A DNA stretch of 64,000 nucleotides from RPQJ01 sp963754125 (lineage in GTDB: Bacteria; Pseudomonadota; Gammaproteobacteria; Steroidobacterales; Steroidobacteraceae): positions 248,001 through 312,000 of the forward strand of contig CAVWEX010000014.1 of the NCBI GenBank assembly GCA_963754125.1, read 5' to 3'. Position numbers and translations under genes: made by a program. The notes below the pieces were generated by a model that worked only from the letters and a program-made list of their open reading frames with translations, ran no database searches and was not told where the DNA came from. This document shows positions 50,004 through 60,254 of the stretch, piece after piece (position 1 is the first letter of the stretch; every line of letters begins with the position of its first letter).

Positions 50004-50699
50004 ATGACTGGCAAGCAGATTCTGATCGTCGAGGACGAGAAGCCGATCCGGGACATGATCGCGTTCGGGCTGCGCCGGGCCGGTTTCGACGTGCGCGAGG
50101 CCGAGGACTGCTCGGCAGCGCGCGCCAGCATCGCCGATCACCGGCCGGACCTGCTGCTGGTGGACTGGATGCTTCCCGACCAGAGCGGCCTCGAGCTCAC
50201 GCGCGCCATCAAGCGCAACAAGGACACCGAGGACATGCCGGTGATCATGCTCACGGCCCGCGCCGACGAGCACGACAAGGTTTCCGGTCTCGAGGGCGGG
50301 GCGGACGACTACGTCACCAAGCCCTTCAGCCCGCGCGAGCTGCTGGCCCGCATCAACGCCGTGCTGCGCCGGACGTCGGTGGCGGGGACGGGCGGGACGA
50401 TCGAGTCCGGCGGCCTCGAGCTCGATGGCGCCGGGCATCGGGTCACGGTGGACGGCCAGACCGTGCCGCTCGGCCCGACCGAGTACCGGCTGCTGCACTT
50501 CTTCATGGAGCACCCCGAGCGCGTCTATTCGCGCAGCCAGCTTCTCGACCGCGTCTGGGGCGGCAACGTCTACGTCGAGGAGCGCACCGTGGACGTGCAC
50601 ATCCGTCGCCTGCGCAAGGCGCTCGAGCCGTTTGCGCGAGACGGGCTGATCCAGACCGTGCGGGGCGCGGGCTACCGCTACTCGACCCGCCCCGAGTGA
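50004..50699 (+). CDS. phoB: Phosphate regulon response regulator PhoB
   Basis: 231 residues, OmpR/PhoB family. Receiver with phospho-acceptor Asp54 ('LLLVDWMLPDQSG'), Lys in 'VTKPFSPRELLAR', and a winged helix with 'LGPTEYRLLHFFMEHPERVYSR' (in part) and 'VYVEERTVDVHIRRLRKAL' (in part). It activates Pho-box promoters when PhoR phosphorylates it in low phosphate. phoR follows with a GTGA overlap and a PhoB box precedes it. Confidence 0.97.
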   Translation: MTGKQILIVEDEKPIRDMIAFGLRRAGFDVREAEDCSAARASIADHRPDLLLVDWMLPDQSGLELTRAIKRNKDTEDMPVIMLTARADEHDKVSGLEGGADDYVTKPFSPRELLARINAVLRRTSVAGTGGTIESGGLELDGAGHRVTVDGQTVPLGPTEYRLLHFFMEHPERVYSRSQLLDRVWGGNVYVEERTVDVHIRRLRKALEPFARDGLIQTVRGAGYRYSTRPE

Positions 50700-52033
50700 G
50701 CCGGGACGGGGGGCGGCGCGAATTGTCGAGACCCGCCTCGCAGCACCTGATGTGGCTGGCCGCCGCGCTGCTGGTTGCGGCGCTGCTCGGCTGGGCCTTC
50801 GGCCGGCCGCTGCTCTTCGTCGCGATCACGCTCGCCGTGGCGCTCGCCTACGAAGTGCGCAACCTGCTGCGCTTCGAGCGATGGCTGCGCCGTCGCACCT
50901 CGGAGGCGCCGCCCAACATGGCGGGCCTGTGGGGCGAGGTGCTCGCCATCACGAGCCGCCTCTATCGCCGCAAGGTGTTCCACAAGCGTCGCGTGCTGGT
51001 GCTGCTGCGCGAGTTCCGGCGCATGACCTCGGCGATGCCGGACGGCGCCGTGCTGCTCGGCCAGAATCGCGAGATCCTCTGGTTCAATCGCACCGCGGGC
51101 CGGTGGCTCGACCTCAAGCGCAAGCTCGACTACGGAATCCGTATCGACAACCTGCTCCGCAACCCCGATTTCGTCGAGTACCTCGACAGCCGCGGCACGT
51201 CCGCGCCGCCGCGCATCCACCTGCCGAAGAGCGGCGACCGCTGGCTGCTGGTGCGGCTCGTGACCACCAACGCCACGGGCCAGCAGCTCCTCATCCTGCG
51301 CGACGTCACGAGCGAGGCCCGGCTCGAGTCCATGCGCAAGGACTTCGTGGCCAACGCCTCGCACGAGCTGCGCTCGCCGCTCACTGTCATCGGCGGCTAC
51401 CTCGACGCGCTGGCCGATGAGCCCGGGCTCGATCCTGCATGGCAGGATCCGGTGCAGGAGATGCGACGGCAGTCGGATCGCATGCGCAGCATCGTCCAGG
51501 ACCTGCTCGAGCTGTCGCGGCTCGAGGCGCACGGCGGCGACGCCGAGACCACCGAGGTGGACGTCGGCGGGATGCTGGCCCTGATTCGCAAGGACGCGCT
51601 GGCGCGTCCGCAGCGCCCGGCCGTGATCGAGCTGCACCTCGACAGCGACGCGCTCCTGCAAGGTTCCGAGACGGAGCTGCACTCGATCTTCGCCAATCTC
51701 GTGTCGAACGCCGTCAAGTACACGCCCGCCGACGGCCGCGTGGACATCCGCTGGTGGACTGACCCGAAGGGCGGTCACCTCGAGGTCAGGGACACCGGCA
51801 TCGGCATTTCCGCCGAGCACCTGCCGCGGCTCACCGAGCGGTTCTACCGGGTGGATGCAGGCCGCTCGCGCAAGCTCGGCGGTTCCGGCCTCGGCCTGGC
51901 GATTGTGAAACACGCGTTACAGCGTCACGGGGGACGCATGGACGTGGAGAGCGTCGAGGGCAAGGGCAGTACCTTCACCTGTCATTTCCCGTCGTCCCGG
52001 GTCGTACCCCGGTCCCGTGCGGCCGCCGGATAA
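50696..52033 (+). CDS. phoR: Phosphate regulon sensor kinase PhoR
   Basis: 445 residues from GTG 50696 (GTGA overlap with phoB). The short N-terminal membrane hairpin (about 19-52), a charged region, a PAS domain ('SAMPDGAVLLGQNREILWF'), HisKA with His223 in 'VANASHELRSPLTVI', and HATPase motifs 'FANLVSNAVKYTP', 'DTGIGISAEH' and 'GGSGLGLAIVKH' match PhoR. It lacks a large periplasmic domain, as in E. coli PhoR, which senses through the Pst transporter and PhoU. Confidence 0.96.
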   Translation: MSRDGGRRELSRPASQHLMWLAAALLVAALLGWAFGRPLLFVAITLAVALAYEVRNLLRFERWLRRRTSEAPPNMAGLWGEVLAITSRLYRRKVFHKRRVLVLLREFRRMTSAMPDGAVLLGQNREILWFNRTAGRWLDLKRKLDYGIRIDNLLRNPDFVEYLDSRGTSAPPRIHLPKSGDRWLLVRLVTTNATGQQLLILRDVTSEARLESMRKDFVANASHELRSPLTVIGGYLDALADEPGLDPAWQDPVQEMRRQSDRMRSIVQDLLELSRLEAHGGDAETTEVDVGGMLALIRKDALARPQRPAVIELHLDSDALLQGSETELHSIFANLVSNAVKYTPADGRVDIRWWTDPKGGHLEVRDTGIGISAEHLPRLTERFYRVDAGRSRKLGGSGLGLAIVKHALQRHGGRMDVESVEGKGSTFTCHFPSSRVVPRSRAAAG

Positions 52034-52092
52034 CCGGCGGCCGAGGGCTCGATCGATGCCTTCGCCGGGCTTTCTGCGGCGCGAAACCAGCA

Positions 52093-52110
52093 CTGCAACT
52101 TTTCTGTAAC
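52093..52110 (+). promoter_or_regulatory. PhoB box upstream of the porin gene
   Basis: CTGCAAC-TTTT-CTGTAAC, two half-sites with a 4-base spacer, about 94 bases before the GTG start of the porin. It matches the box before phoB and pstS and makes the porin a phosphate-starvation gene. Confidence 0.82.
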
Positions 52111-52203
52111 ACGCCGGGCGTACAAAGCAGGCCACAAATACCTCGCGCGGCCTGGCCGTGCAGGTCGGGTCCTGTTGTTACAACCACCGTCAAGGGGTCA
52201 ATC

Positions 52204-53572
52204 GTGAGAAATACAGTGCTCGCGACCGCAGTCGCCGCAGCGCTGGCGCTCGCCGCGCCAGAACTTCATGCCCAGACCAAGGGCAGCGCCACCAAGGCCG
52301 AGGTCCAGGCGATCGAGGCGCAGATGAAGGCGCTCGCCGATCGCCTGAACCGGCTCGAGGCCGCCAACACCTCGCTGCAGGCCGAGAACTCGGAGCTCAA
52401 GTCCGCGGTCGAGCGGCGCGACGCCGAGATCGACTACCTCAAGGCGCAGACCAAGGACCTTCGCGAGGAAGGTGCCGTGGTCTCCAACGAGGTGAGCAAG
52501 GTCAAGGGCGCCGACTGGGCGTCGAAGATCAAGTTCAAGGGGGATCTGCGCTACCGGCACGAGATGATCGCGCAGGACCGGGAAGTCGTCGGGCTCCGCG
52601 GAGGACGCCGCCGATCGCACGCGTCACCGCATCCGCGCCCGGGTTGCGCTGGACGCGAAGGTGACCGACAACTCCAACGTCGTGGTGCAGCTGGCCACCG
52701 GCGGGACCGACCCGCGTTCCTCGAACCAGACGCTCGGCGACAACAGCACGCGCAAGAGCATCGGCGTCGACCTGGCCTATGCCGAGTACCGGTTCATGCC
52801 CGGCGCCGCCGCGTCGCTCGGCAAGATCAAGAACCCGGTGTGGCGTCCCGGCCAGAGCCTGTTCTGGGACGGCGACTTCAATCCCGAGGGCGGGTCCGTC
52901 ACCTTCGACCGCGGCATGCTGTTCGGCAGCGCCTACGGCTGGTGGCTCACGGAGCAGTTCAACTCGAACCCGGCCGGCGAGAACTCGGACGCCAACGTGT
53001 TCGGCGTGCAGGCCGGCCTGAAGTTCCCGCTGCTCGGCGGCGAGACGCGGCTCGCGGCACAGTACTACGACTGCGGCGCCTGCCAGGACAACTCGCCGCT
53101 CTACAACAACAGCGGTAACGGCAACACCACGTACCGCGTCGGCACCAGCACCACGAACCTGCTGCAGTACGACTACGAGGTCCTGCAGCTGTCCGGCGAG
53201 ATGGGCATGACGCTGTTCGATCTGCCGTTCAGCTTCTGGGCGGACTACGCGCAGAACATGGCGTCCGACGTCGAGTACGACACCGCCTACGGCGGTCGGC
53301 GTGACGCTCGGCAAGGCCAGCAACGCCAAGACCTGGGAAGCCGGGCTGCTTCTACCAGTCGATCGACAAGGACGCGCTGTTCGCGCAGTTCATCGACTCC
53401 GACTTCGGCGATGGCACGACCGACAGCGAGGGCTGGGTGATCAAGGGCGGCTACGCCTGGGTGAAGAACGTGACCTTCAACGGCACTTACTTCATCAACA
53501 CGCGCCAGAAGGACGTCGGACGAGGAACTCGACTACAACCGCCTGCAGCTCGACATCAACTACAAGTTCTGA
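52204..53572 (+). CDS. Outer-membrane putative porin (Porin_5 type) under Pho control, frameshifted
   Basis: About 455 residues after repair, from GTG 52204. A signal peptide (ALAAPELHAQ) leads to a coiled-coil segment (about residues 30-95, 'MKALADRLNRLEAANTSLQ') and then a 16-18 strand beta-barrel with alternating strands ('KIKFKGDLRYRHEM', 'RIRARVALDAKV', 'AEYRFMPGAAASLGKIKNP'); the C-terminal strand ends with Phe (LQLDINYKF). Four extra bases near 52592, 53295, 53350 and 53521 break it. It sits behind phoBR with a PhoB box, so it probably takes up phosphate, like OprO/OprP, though the family differs. Confidence 0.83.
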
Positions 53573-53624
53573 CCCGGTTCCCGCGGCCGAACCCGATGCC
53601 CGCCCGCGCGGGCAAGCCGGGCGG

Positions 53625-53694
53625 ACCCCCACCCAGCCCTTTCGCGCCGGCGGCGCGCGAGGGTGGCCGCCAGGCCGGGTGGGGGTTTCGTCTT
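53625..53694 (+). terminator. Candidate terminator after the porin gene
   Basis: A 10-bp arm ACCCCCACCC at 53625-53634 pairs with GGGTGGGGGT at 53677-53686, with a GC-rich inner hairpin in the 42-base loop, followed by TTCGTCTT. The large loop and short T stretch make it a medium-confidence call. Confidence 0.5.
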
Positions 53695-53744
53695 GATACC
53701 GTCATGCCGCTCCTGATATACGAATGCGATCGCTGGAGGCCTGA

Positions 53745-54500
53745 ATGGACACGACCGACCTTTCGCACCACATCCTGAGCCGCTTCAACGCGGACCTCGA
53801 GGGCGTTCGCTCCGCGGTCCTGCAGATGGGCGGGCTCGTCGAGCAGCAGCTGCAGAACGGCGTCAAGGCCCTGGCCACGGGCGACAGCCGGCTCGGCGAG
53901 GAGGTCGCGCGTCTCGACCACAAGGTCAACGCGATGGAAGTCTCGATCGACGACGACTGCAGCCGCATCCTCGCCACCCGCAACCCGACCGCCTCGGACC
54001 TGCGCCTGATCGTCGCGGTGATCAAGACCATCACCGACCTCGAGCGCATCGGCGACGAGACCGAGAAACTGGGCCACATCGCCTCGCGCCTCTCGAGCCT
54101 CGACCGGCCGGCGGACCGCTACCGCGAGGTCAAGCACATCGGCGAACTCGTCGGCGAGATGGTGCACGGCGCGCTCGACGCCTTCGCCCGGCTCGACACG
54201 GAGGCGGCGCTCAAGGTGGCACGCCGCGACCGCGTCGTGGACGAGGAGTACGACGCCATCCAGCGCCAGTGCATCACCTTCATGATGGAAGACCCGCGCA
54301 CCATCCGGCGCGCCCTCGACGTGCTGTGGGTGGCGCGTGCGCTCGAGCGCATCGGCGACCACGCCAAGAACATCTGCGAGTACGTGATCTACATGGTGCT
54401 CGGCAAGGACATCCGCCACCTCTCGATCGAGGACGTCGAGCAGCAGCTCGCCGCGGCGCGCGCAAGCCGCGCCGGCGCCGGGGCGGCGGCCGGGAACTGA
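53745..54500 (+). CDS. phoU: Phosphate transport regulator PhoU (copy 1)
   Basis: 251 residues, two homologous helical bundles. Metal/phosphate-binding motifs 'EVARLDHKVNAMEVSIDDDC' (in part) and 'RVVDEEYDAIQRQ' are present; 'RIGDETEKLGHIA' and 'RIGDHAKNICEYV' are the paired PhoU signatures. PhoU stops PhoR activation when phosphate is plentiful. No PhoB box is visible just upstream, and it is separated from pstSCAB by dsbB and dapE, while a second phoU follows pstB. Confidence 0.93.
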   Translation: MDTTDLSHHILSRFNADLEGVRSAVLQMGGLVEQQLQNGVKALATGDSRLGEEVARLDHKVNAMEVSIDDDCSRILATRNPTASDLRLIVAVIKTITDLERIGDETEKLGHIASRLSSLDRPADRYREVKHIGELVGEMVHGALDAFARLDTEAALKVARRDRVVDEEYDAIQRQCITFMMEDPRTIRRALDVLWVARALERIGDHAKNICEYVIYMVLGKDIRHLSIEDVEQQLAAARASRAGAGAAAGN

Positions 54501-54508
54501 GGGTCGCC

Positions 54509-55009
54509 GTGCCCGCCTGGCTTTCCCGCCGCACCGGGAACCTGCTCGGCTTCGCCGCCTGCGCGGCGCTGATCGGCTACGCGCTCTACGTGCAGTACGT
54601 GCAGGGCCTCGAGCCCTGTCCACTGTGCATCCTGCAGCGCGTGGCGGTGATGGTCGCGGGAGCGTTGTTCCTGGTCGCCGCGCTGCACGACCCCGCCGAG
54701 CGTGGGGCCCGCGCCTATGGCGTGCTGATCGATCTCGCCGCCCTGGCCGGAATTCTCGTGGCCGCCCGCCACATGTGGATCATGGCCCAGCCGCCGGGCT
54801 CGGTGGCCGAGTGCGGCGCCAGCCTCGACTACATGATGGACGTGCTGCCCCTGCACGAGGTGCTGGCGAAGGTGCTCGCCGGCTCCGGCGAGTGCGCCAA
54901 GCTCGACTGGCAGTTCGCGGGCCTCAACATGCCCACCTGGGTGCTGATCGCGCTCGTGGGCGTGGGGACCTGGGGCCTCGCGGTCAACTGGTTCGGCCGG
55001 CGCGCCTAG
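54509..55009 (+). CDS. dsbB: Disulfide bond formation protein B
   Basis: 166 residues from GTG 54509. Four membrane helices; the first periplasmic loop has the redox pair 'LEPCPLCILQR', and the second loop has the Cys pair in 'AECGASLDYMMD' and 'GSGECAKLDW'. It passes electrons from DsbA to quinone. It is 8 bases after phoU. Its TAG stop shares the CTAG palindrome at 55006-55009 with the stop of the opposing dapE gene. Confidence 0.95.
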   Translation: MPAWLSRRTGNLLGFAACAALIGYALYVQYVQGLEPCPLCILQRVAVMVAGALFLVAALHDPAERGARAYGVLIDLAALAGILVAARHMWIMAQPPGSVAECGASLDYMMDVLPLHEVLAKVLAGSGECAKLDWQFAGLNMPTWVLIALVGVGTWGLAVNWFGRRA

Positions 55010-56140
55010 CGGCGGGCGAGCAGCTTCTCCATCACCCGCTCGTAGACCCGGCTCAGCAGGTCGATGTCCGCGACACGGACGCACTCGTTGACCTTGTGGA
55101 TCGTCGCGTTCGCCACGCCGAGTTCCACCACCTGCGCACCGGTGGGTGCGATGAAGCGACCGTCGGACGTGCCGCCGGTGGTGGAGAACCGCGGCGTGCA
55201 CCCGGCGACCTCCTGGACCGCGGCCGCCACCGTTTCGGTGAGCAGGCCGGGCTCGGTCAGGAACGGCAGGCCGGACACGAACCACTCGAGCGTGTAGTTG
55301 ACCCGGTGCCGATCGAGGATCTCGACGACGGTGCGCTGCAGCGTCTCGACCGTCTGCTCGGTGGAGAATCGCAGGTTGAACCGCACCTTGAGCTCGCCGG
55401 GAATCACGTTCGGCGCGCCCGTGCCGGCCGCGATGTTCGAGACCTGGAACGAGGTGGGCTGGAAATACGCGTTGCCCTCGTCCCAGTGACGGCTCGCGAG
55501 CTCGGCGAGCGCCGGCGCGAAGGCGTGCACGGGGTTGTCGGCGAGATGCGGATAGGCGATGTGGCCCTGCACGCCGTGCACCGTCAGGCGGCCCGACAGC
55601 GAGCCGCGCCGCCCGATCTTGATGGTGTCGCCGAGCGCCTCGTGGCTGGTGGGCTCGCCCATGACGCACCAGTCGATCTTCTCGCCGCGCGCCTCCAGCA
55701 CCTGGACCACTCGACGCGTGCCGTCCACCGCCGGGCCCTCCTCGTCGCTGGTGAACAGGAAGGCGAGGGTGCCCGAGGGGTCGGGGTGGCGGGCGAGGAA
55801 GCGCTCGGCAGCCGTCACCATGGCCGCGAGCCCGCTCTTCATGTCCGCCGAGCCCCGGCCGTAGAGGACGCCGTCGCGGATCACGGGCTCGAACGGGTCC
55901 GTGTGCCAGTCCTCCCGCGGCCCGGTCGGCACCACGTCGGTGTGGCCGGCGAAGCACAGCACGCGGCCGGTCCTGGCCGCGGGTGGCCCAGAGGTTGTCC
56001 ACCGGGCCGTACTGCAGGCGCTCGATGCGAAACCCTGCGGCCTCGAGCCGCTGCGCAATGACGTCGAGGCAGCCATGGTCCTCCGGGCTCACGGAGGGCC
56101 GGCGCAGCAGGTCTTCGGTCAGGGCGAGCGTGGGTGACAT
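55006..56140 (-). CDS. dapE: Succinyl-diaminopimelate desuccinylase, frameshifted
   Basis: About 378 residues after repair of one extra base near 55980. M20 metallopeptidase-like zinc enzyme: 'LCFAGHTDVVPTGP' (zinc His), 'YGRGSADMKSGLAAM' (zinc Asp), 'FLFTSDEEGPA' (catalytic/zinc Glu) and 'PRFSTTGGTSDGRFI'. It releases LL-diaminopimelate for lysine and peptidoglycan. Its pathway partner dapD lies at the right end of the window. It runs against the Pho genes, stopping on the CTAG shared with dsbB. Confidence 0.94.
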
Positions 56141-56240
56141 GAACCTGTAACGATCGTGACGTAGCCGTCGGGTGGCGCGTAGGGTGGCGAAGGGTCCGGT
56201 GTATAGCGGAGCGATGCGCGGCGGGCAAGGGAGGCGGGCG

Positions 56241-56258
56241 CTGTAACACTGCTGTCAC
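56241..56258 (+). promoter_or_regulatory. PhoB box upstream of pstS
   Basis: CTGTAAC-ACTG-CTGTCAC, two good half-sites with a 4-base spacer, 72 bases before the pstS ATG. It is the best match of the three boxes and fits strong PhoB activation of the pst operon. Confidence 0.88.
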
Positions 56259-56330
56259 ACGCGACCGGCAGACTTCCGCGCCATCAGGGTGTAATCAGCA
56301 TTACCCGTTCACCTGCAGAGGGTTAAGTCC

Positions 56331-57338
<1,008 letters not shown>

Positions 57339-57365
57339 CGGCTCCGTATTTATCCTGATCCCGAC

Positions 57366-57399
57366 GGCGGGGAGGAGGTCCCGGAACCTCTTCCCCGCC
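57366..57399 (+). other. Stable intercistronic hairpin between pstS and pstC
   Basis: A 14-bp stem with one G-T wobble and a 6-base loop, 28 bases past the pstS stop and 85 before pstC. No T-run follows, so it is less likely a full terminator; such hairpins protect the pstS part of the message or let only some transcripts continue, giving more binding protein than permease. Confidence 0.75.
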
Positions 57400-57483
57400 G
57401 GTCGCTTGGGCAGGGTCGAAATCCGGCGCGGTCGCAGGTAGAGTGGCGCCCGGGGCGCTCCAGAGGGGAAGGGGAATCACCCC

Positions 57484-58410
57484 ATGACTCAAGGCAAGAC
57501 CCAGATGTCGCAGGGCGCGTTCGCGTCGCTGCGCTATCGCAAGACGCGTGACCGCATCATCGAGTTCATCCTGCTGCTGGCGGGGCTCGTCGCGGTGTTC
57601 ACCACCGTCGCAATCGTGTTCGTCCTGTTCTACGAGTCGAGCTTCTTCTTCGAGCACGTCTCGATCAAGGACTTCATCACGGACACGATGTGGACGCCGC
57701 TGTTCGCCGACGCCCGTTACGGCATCATGCCGCTCGTCTCGGGTACGTTGACGGTGACCGGCGTCGCGGTCCTCGTGGCGATCCCGGTCGGCACCATCAT
57801 CGCCATCTACCTGTCCGAGTTCGCGCCGCACCACCTTCGCGAGTCGGTCAAGCCGGTGCTCGAGTTGCTGGGGGCCGTGCCGACCGTCGTGTATGGCTAC
57901 TTCGCGCTGCTGATGGTCACTCCGTTACTGCAGAAGGTTTGGCCCGAGCTGCCCGGTTTCAACATGCTGAGTGCTGGCCTCGTGATCGGCCTGATGATCG
58001 TGCCGTACGTGGCCTCGGTCAGCGAGGACGCCATGCGGGCCGTCCCCAAGTACATGCGGGAAGGCTCCTACGCGATGGGCGCCACCAAGATGCAGACGGC
58101 ACTGCGCGTGGTGGTGCCGGGCGCCTTCTCCGGCCTCGCGGCCGCCTACATCCTCGGCATCTCCCGAGCCGTGGGCGAGACCATGGTGGTGGCGATCGCG
58201 GCCGGCATGATGGCGAACCTCACGTTCAACCCGACCGAGCCTGCCGCCACCATCACCGCATATATCGTGCAGGTGAGCCTCGGCGACCTGCCGCACGACA
58301 GCATCGGCTACCAGAGCATCTTCGCCGCCGGCCTGGTGCTGATGCTCATGACGCTGGTGCTGAACGTCATCGGCTTCTTCCTCACCCGCAGGTTCCGGGA
58401 GGCGTACTGA
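57484..58410 (+). CDS. pstC: Phosphate ABC transporter permease PstC
   Basis: 308 residues, six membrane helices. The ABC-permease coupling loop is 'YAMGATKMQTALRVVVPGAFSG' (in part, EAA-type), and 'LGAVPTVVYGYFAL' and 'SRAVGETMVVAIAAGM' are PstC signatures. Together with PstA it forms the membrane channel. Its stop shares an A with the pstA start (TGATG). Confidence 0.96.
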   Translation: MTQGKTQMSQGAFASLRYRKTRDRIIEFILLLAGLVAVFTTVAIVFVLFYESSFFFEHVSIKDFITDTMWTPLFADARYGIMPLVSGTLTVTGVAVLVAIPVGTIIAIYLSEFAPHHLRESVKPVLELLGAVPTVVYGYFALLMVTPLLQKVWPELPGFNMLSAGLVIGLMIVPYVASVSEDAMRAVPKYMREGSYAMGATKMQTALRVVVPGAFSGLAAAYILGISRAVGETMVVAIAAGMMANLTFNPTEPAATITAYIVQVSLGDLPHDSIGYQSIFAAGLVLMLMTLVLNVIGFFLTRRFREAY

Positions 58411-59342
58411 TGGCCGCCACCGCTCACCTGACGCTCGAGGAGATCCGCAAGGGACTCTCCTGGCGCAAGCAGCTCGACAAGGTGTTCATCGTGATCGGCA
58501 TGGCGCTCCTGTTCGGCTGCCTGGCCATCCTCGCGATCCTGTTCTTCGACCTCGTGCGCGACGGCTCTTCGCGCTTCGGCTGGGATTTCTTCACGTCCTT
58601 CCCGTCCCGCAAGGCCGAGAACGCCGGCATCCTGTCCGCGGCCGTCGGCACCATGCTGATCATGCTCGTGACCGCGCTCGTGGCGCTGCCGGTCGGCGTG
58701 GCGGCCGCGATCTACCTCGAGGAATACGCGCCGAAGAACTGGTTCACCGGCATCATCGAGATCAACGTCACGAACCTCGCGGGCGTACCCTCGATCATCT
58801 ACGGCCTCCTGGCGCTCGGCCTGTTCGTGTACCAGTTCAACTTCGGCCAGAGCGTGCTGACGGCGGGCCTCACCCTCGCGCTGCTCATCCTGCCGATCGT
58901 GATCGTGGCGACGCGCGAGTCGCTGCGAGCCGTTCCCAAGGCGATCCGCGAGGCGGCCTATGGGCTCGGGGCGACCCGCTGGGAGGTCACCAAGGACCAC
59001 GTGCTGCCATACTCGACCGGCGGCATCCTCACGGGCCTCATCCTCGGGCTCTCCCGCGCCATCGGCGAGACCGCACCCATCATCACCATCGGCGCACTGT
59101 CGTTCATCGCCTTCCTCCCGCCGTCGCCCGTGACCGGCGAATTCCCGTTCCTGAACTTCGAGTGGCTCATGAGCGAATTCACGGCCATGCCGATCCAGAT
59201 GTTCAACTGGGTGTCGCGGCCGGACCAGGCGTTCCAGGCGAACGCCGCCGCGGCGGGCGCCATCCTGCTCGGCATGACGCTCGCAATGAACGCGGTGGCG
59301 ATCTGGATCCGCTACCGGTTCCGCAAGAAGATCAGCTGGTGA
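58410..59342 (+). CDS. pstA: Phosphate ABC transporter permease PstA
   Basis: 310 residues from ATG 58410. Six membrane helices, 'NLAGVPSIIYGLLAL', the coupling loop 'AAYGLGATRWEVTKDHVLP' and 'SRAIGETAPIITIGA' identify PstA. It follows pstC by a one-base overlap and precedes pstB by 5 bases. Confidence 0.96.
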   Translation: MAATAHLTLEEIRKGLSWRKQLDKVFIVIGMALLFGCLAILAILFFDLVRDGSSRFGWDFFTSFPSRKAENAGILSAAVGTMLIMLVTALVALPVGVAAAIYLEEYAPKNWFTGIIEINVTNLAGVPSIIYGLLALGLFVYQFNFGQSVLTAGLTLALLILPIVIVATRESLRAVPKAIREAAYGLGATRWEVTKDHVLPYSTGGILTGLILGLSRAIGETAPIITIGALSFIAFLPPSPVTGEFPFLNFEWLMSEFTAMPIQMFNWVSRPDQAFQANAAAAGAILLGMTLAMNAVAIWIRYRFRKKISW

Positions 59343-59347
59343 GTGCA

Positions 59348-60244
59348 ATGAACACGATCGTTGATACGAAGACCGCTAACAAACCCAGGCAGGCCGCTAC
59401 GATGCAAGGCGAAACCAGCGCGCAGGGCTCAGACACGCCGTCGGTGTCGATCGTGATGGAGGACCGCAAGGCCTCGCGTGCCAATCCGGCCAAGGCAAGC
59501 GCGGAGAAGCTCAACTTCTGGTACGGGTCCAACCAGGCGCTCAAGAACATCAACCTGGTGATCCCGGAGCACCAGGTGACGGCGCTGATCGGGCCGTCGG
59601 GCTGCGGCAAGAGCACCTTCCTGCGTTGCTTCAACCGCATGCACGACCTGCAGGCGGACACGAAGTACGAGGGCGCGATCACGCTGCGTCCGGACAATGT
59701 GAACCTGGTGGGCCCCGAGACGGACCCGATCGAGGTCCGCATGCGCATCGGCATGGTGTTCCAGAAGCCGAACCCGTTCCCGAAGTCGGTGTTCGAGAAC
59801 GTGGCCTACGGCCTGCGCCTGCGCGGCATCAACAACAAGACCGAACTCGCCGAGCGCGTCGAGAAGGCGCTGCGCGGTGCGGCGATCTGGGATGAGGTCA
59901 AGGATCGCCTGAACGACTCGGCGCTGGCGCTCTCCGGCGGCCAGATGCAGCGCGTGTGCATCTCGCGCGCGCTCGCCACCGAGCCCGAGATCCTGCTGTT
60001 CGACGAGCCCACCTCCGCGCTCGACCCGATCGCGACCGCCAAGATCGAGGAACTGATCACCGAGCTGCGCGAGCGCGTCACCGTGCTGATCGTCACGCAC
60101 AACATGCAGCAGGCGGCGCGGGTGTCGGACTTCACGGCGTTCATGTATCTCGGCGAACTCGTCGAGGTGGACGCCACGTCCAAGATCTTCACCAACCCGT
60201 CCAAGAAGGCGACCGAGGACTACATCACCGGCCGTTACGGCTGA
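59348..60244 (+). CDS. pstB: Phosphate ABC transporter ATP-binding protein
   Basis: 298 residues, longer than the usual 250-260 because of about 45 extra N-terminal residues with Ser/Thr/Lys/Gln content before the ABC domain. Walker A 'IGPSGCGKSTFLR', Q-loop 'GMVFQKPNPFP', signature 'LSGGQMQR', Walker B 'ILLFDEPTSALDP', and switch His in 'VTHNMQQAARV'. It powers the import of phosphate and takes part in signalling to PhoR. Confidence 0.95.
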   Translation: MNTIVDTKTANKPRQAATMQGETSAQGSDTPSVSIVMEDRKASRANPAKASAEKLNFWYGSNQALKNINLVIPEHQVTALIGPSGCGKSTFLRCFNRMHDLQADTKYEGAITLRPDNVNLVGPETDPIEVRMRIGMVFQKPNPFPKSVFENVAYGLRLRGINNKTELAERVEKALRGAAIWDEVKDRLNDSALALSGGQMQRVCISRALATEPEILLFDEPTSALDPIATAKIEELITELRERVTVLIVTHNMQQAARVSDFTAFMYLGELVEVDATSKIFTNPSKKATEDYITGRYG

Positions 60245-60254
60245 CGGAGGCGCC

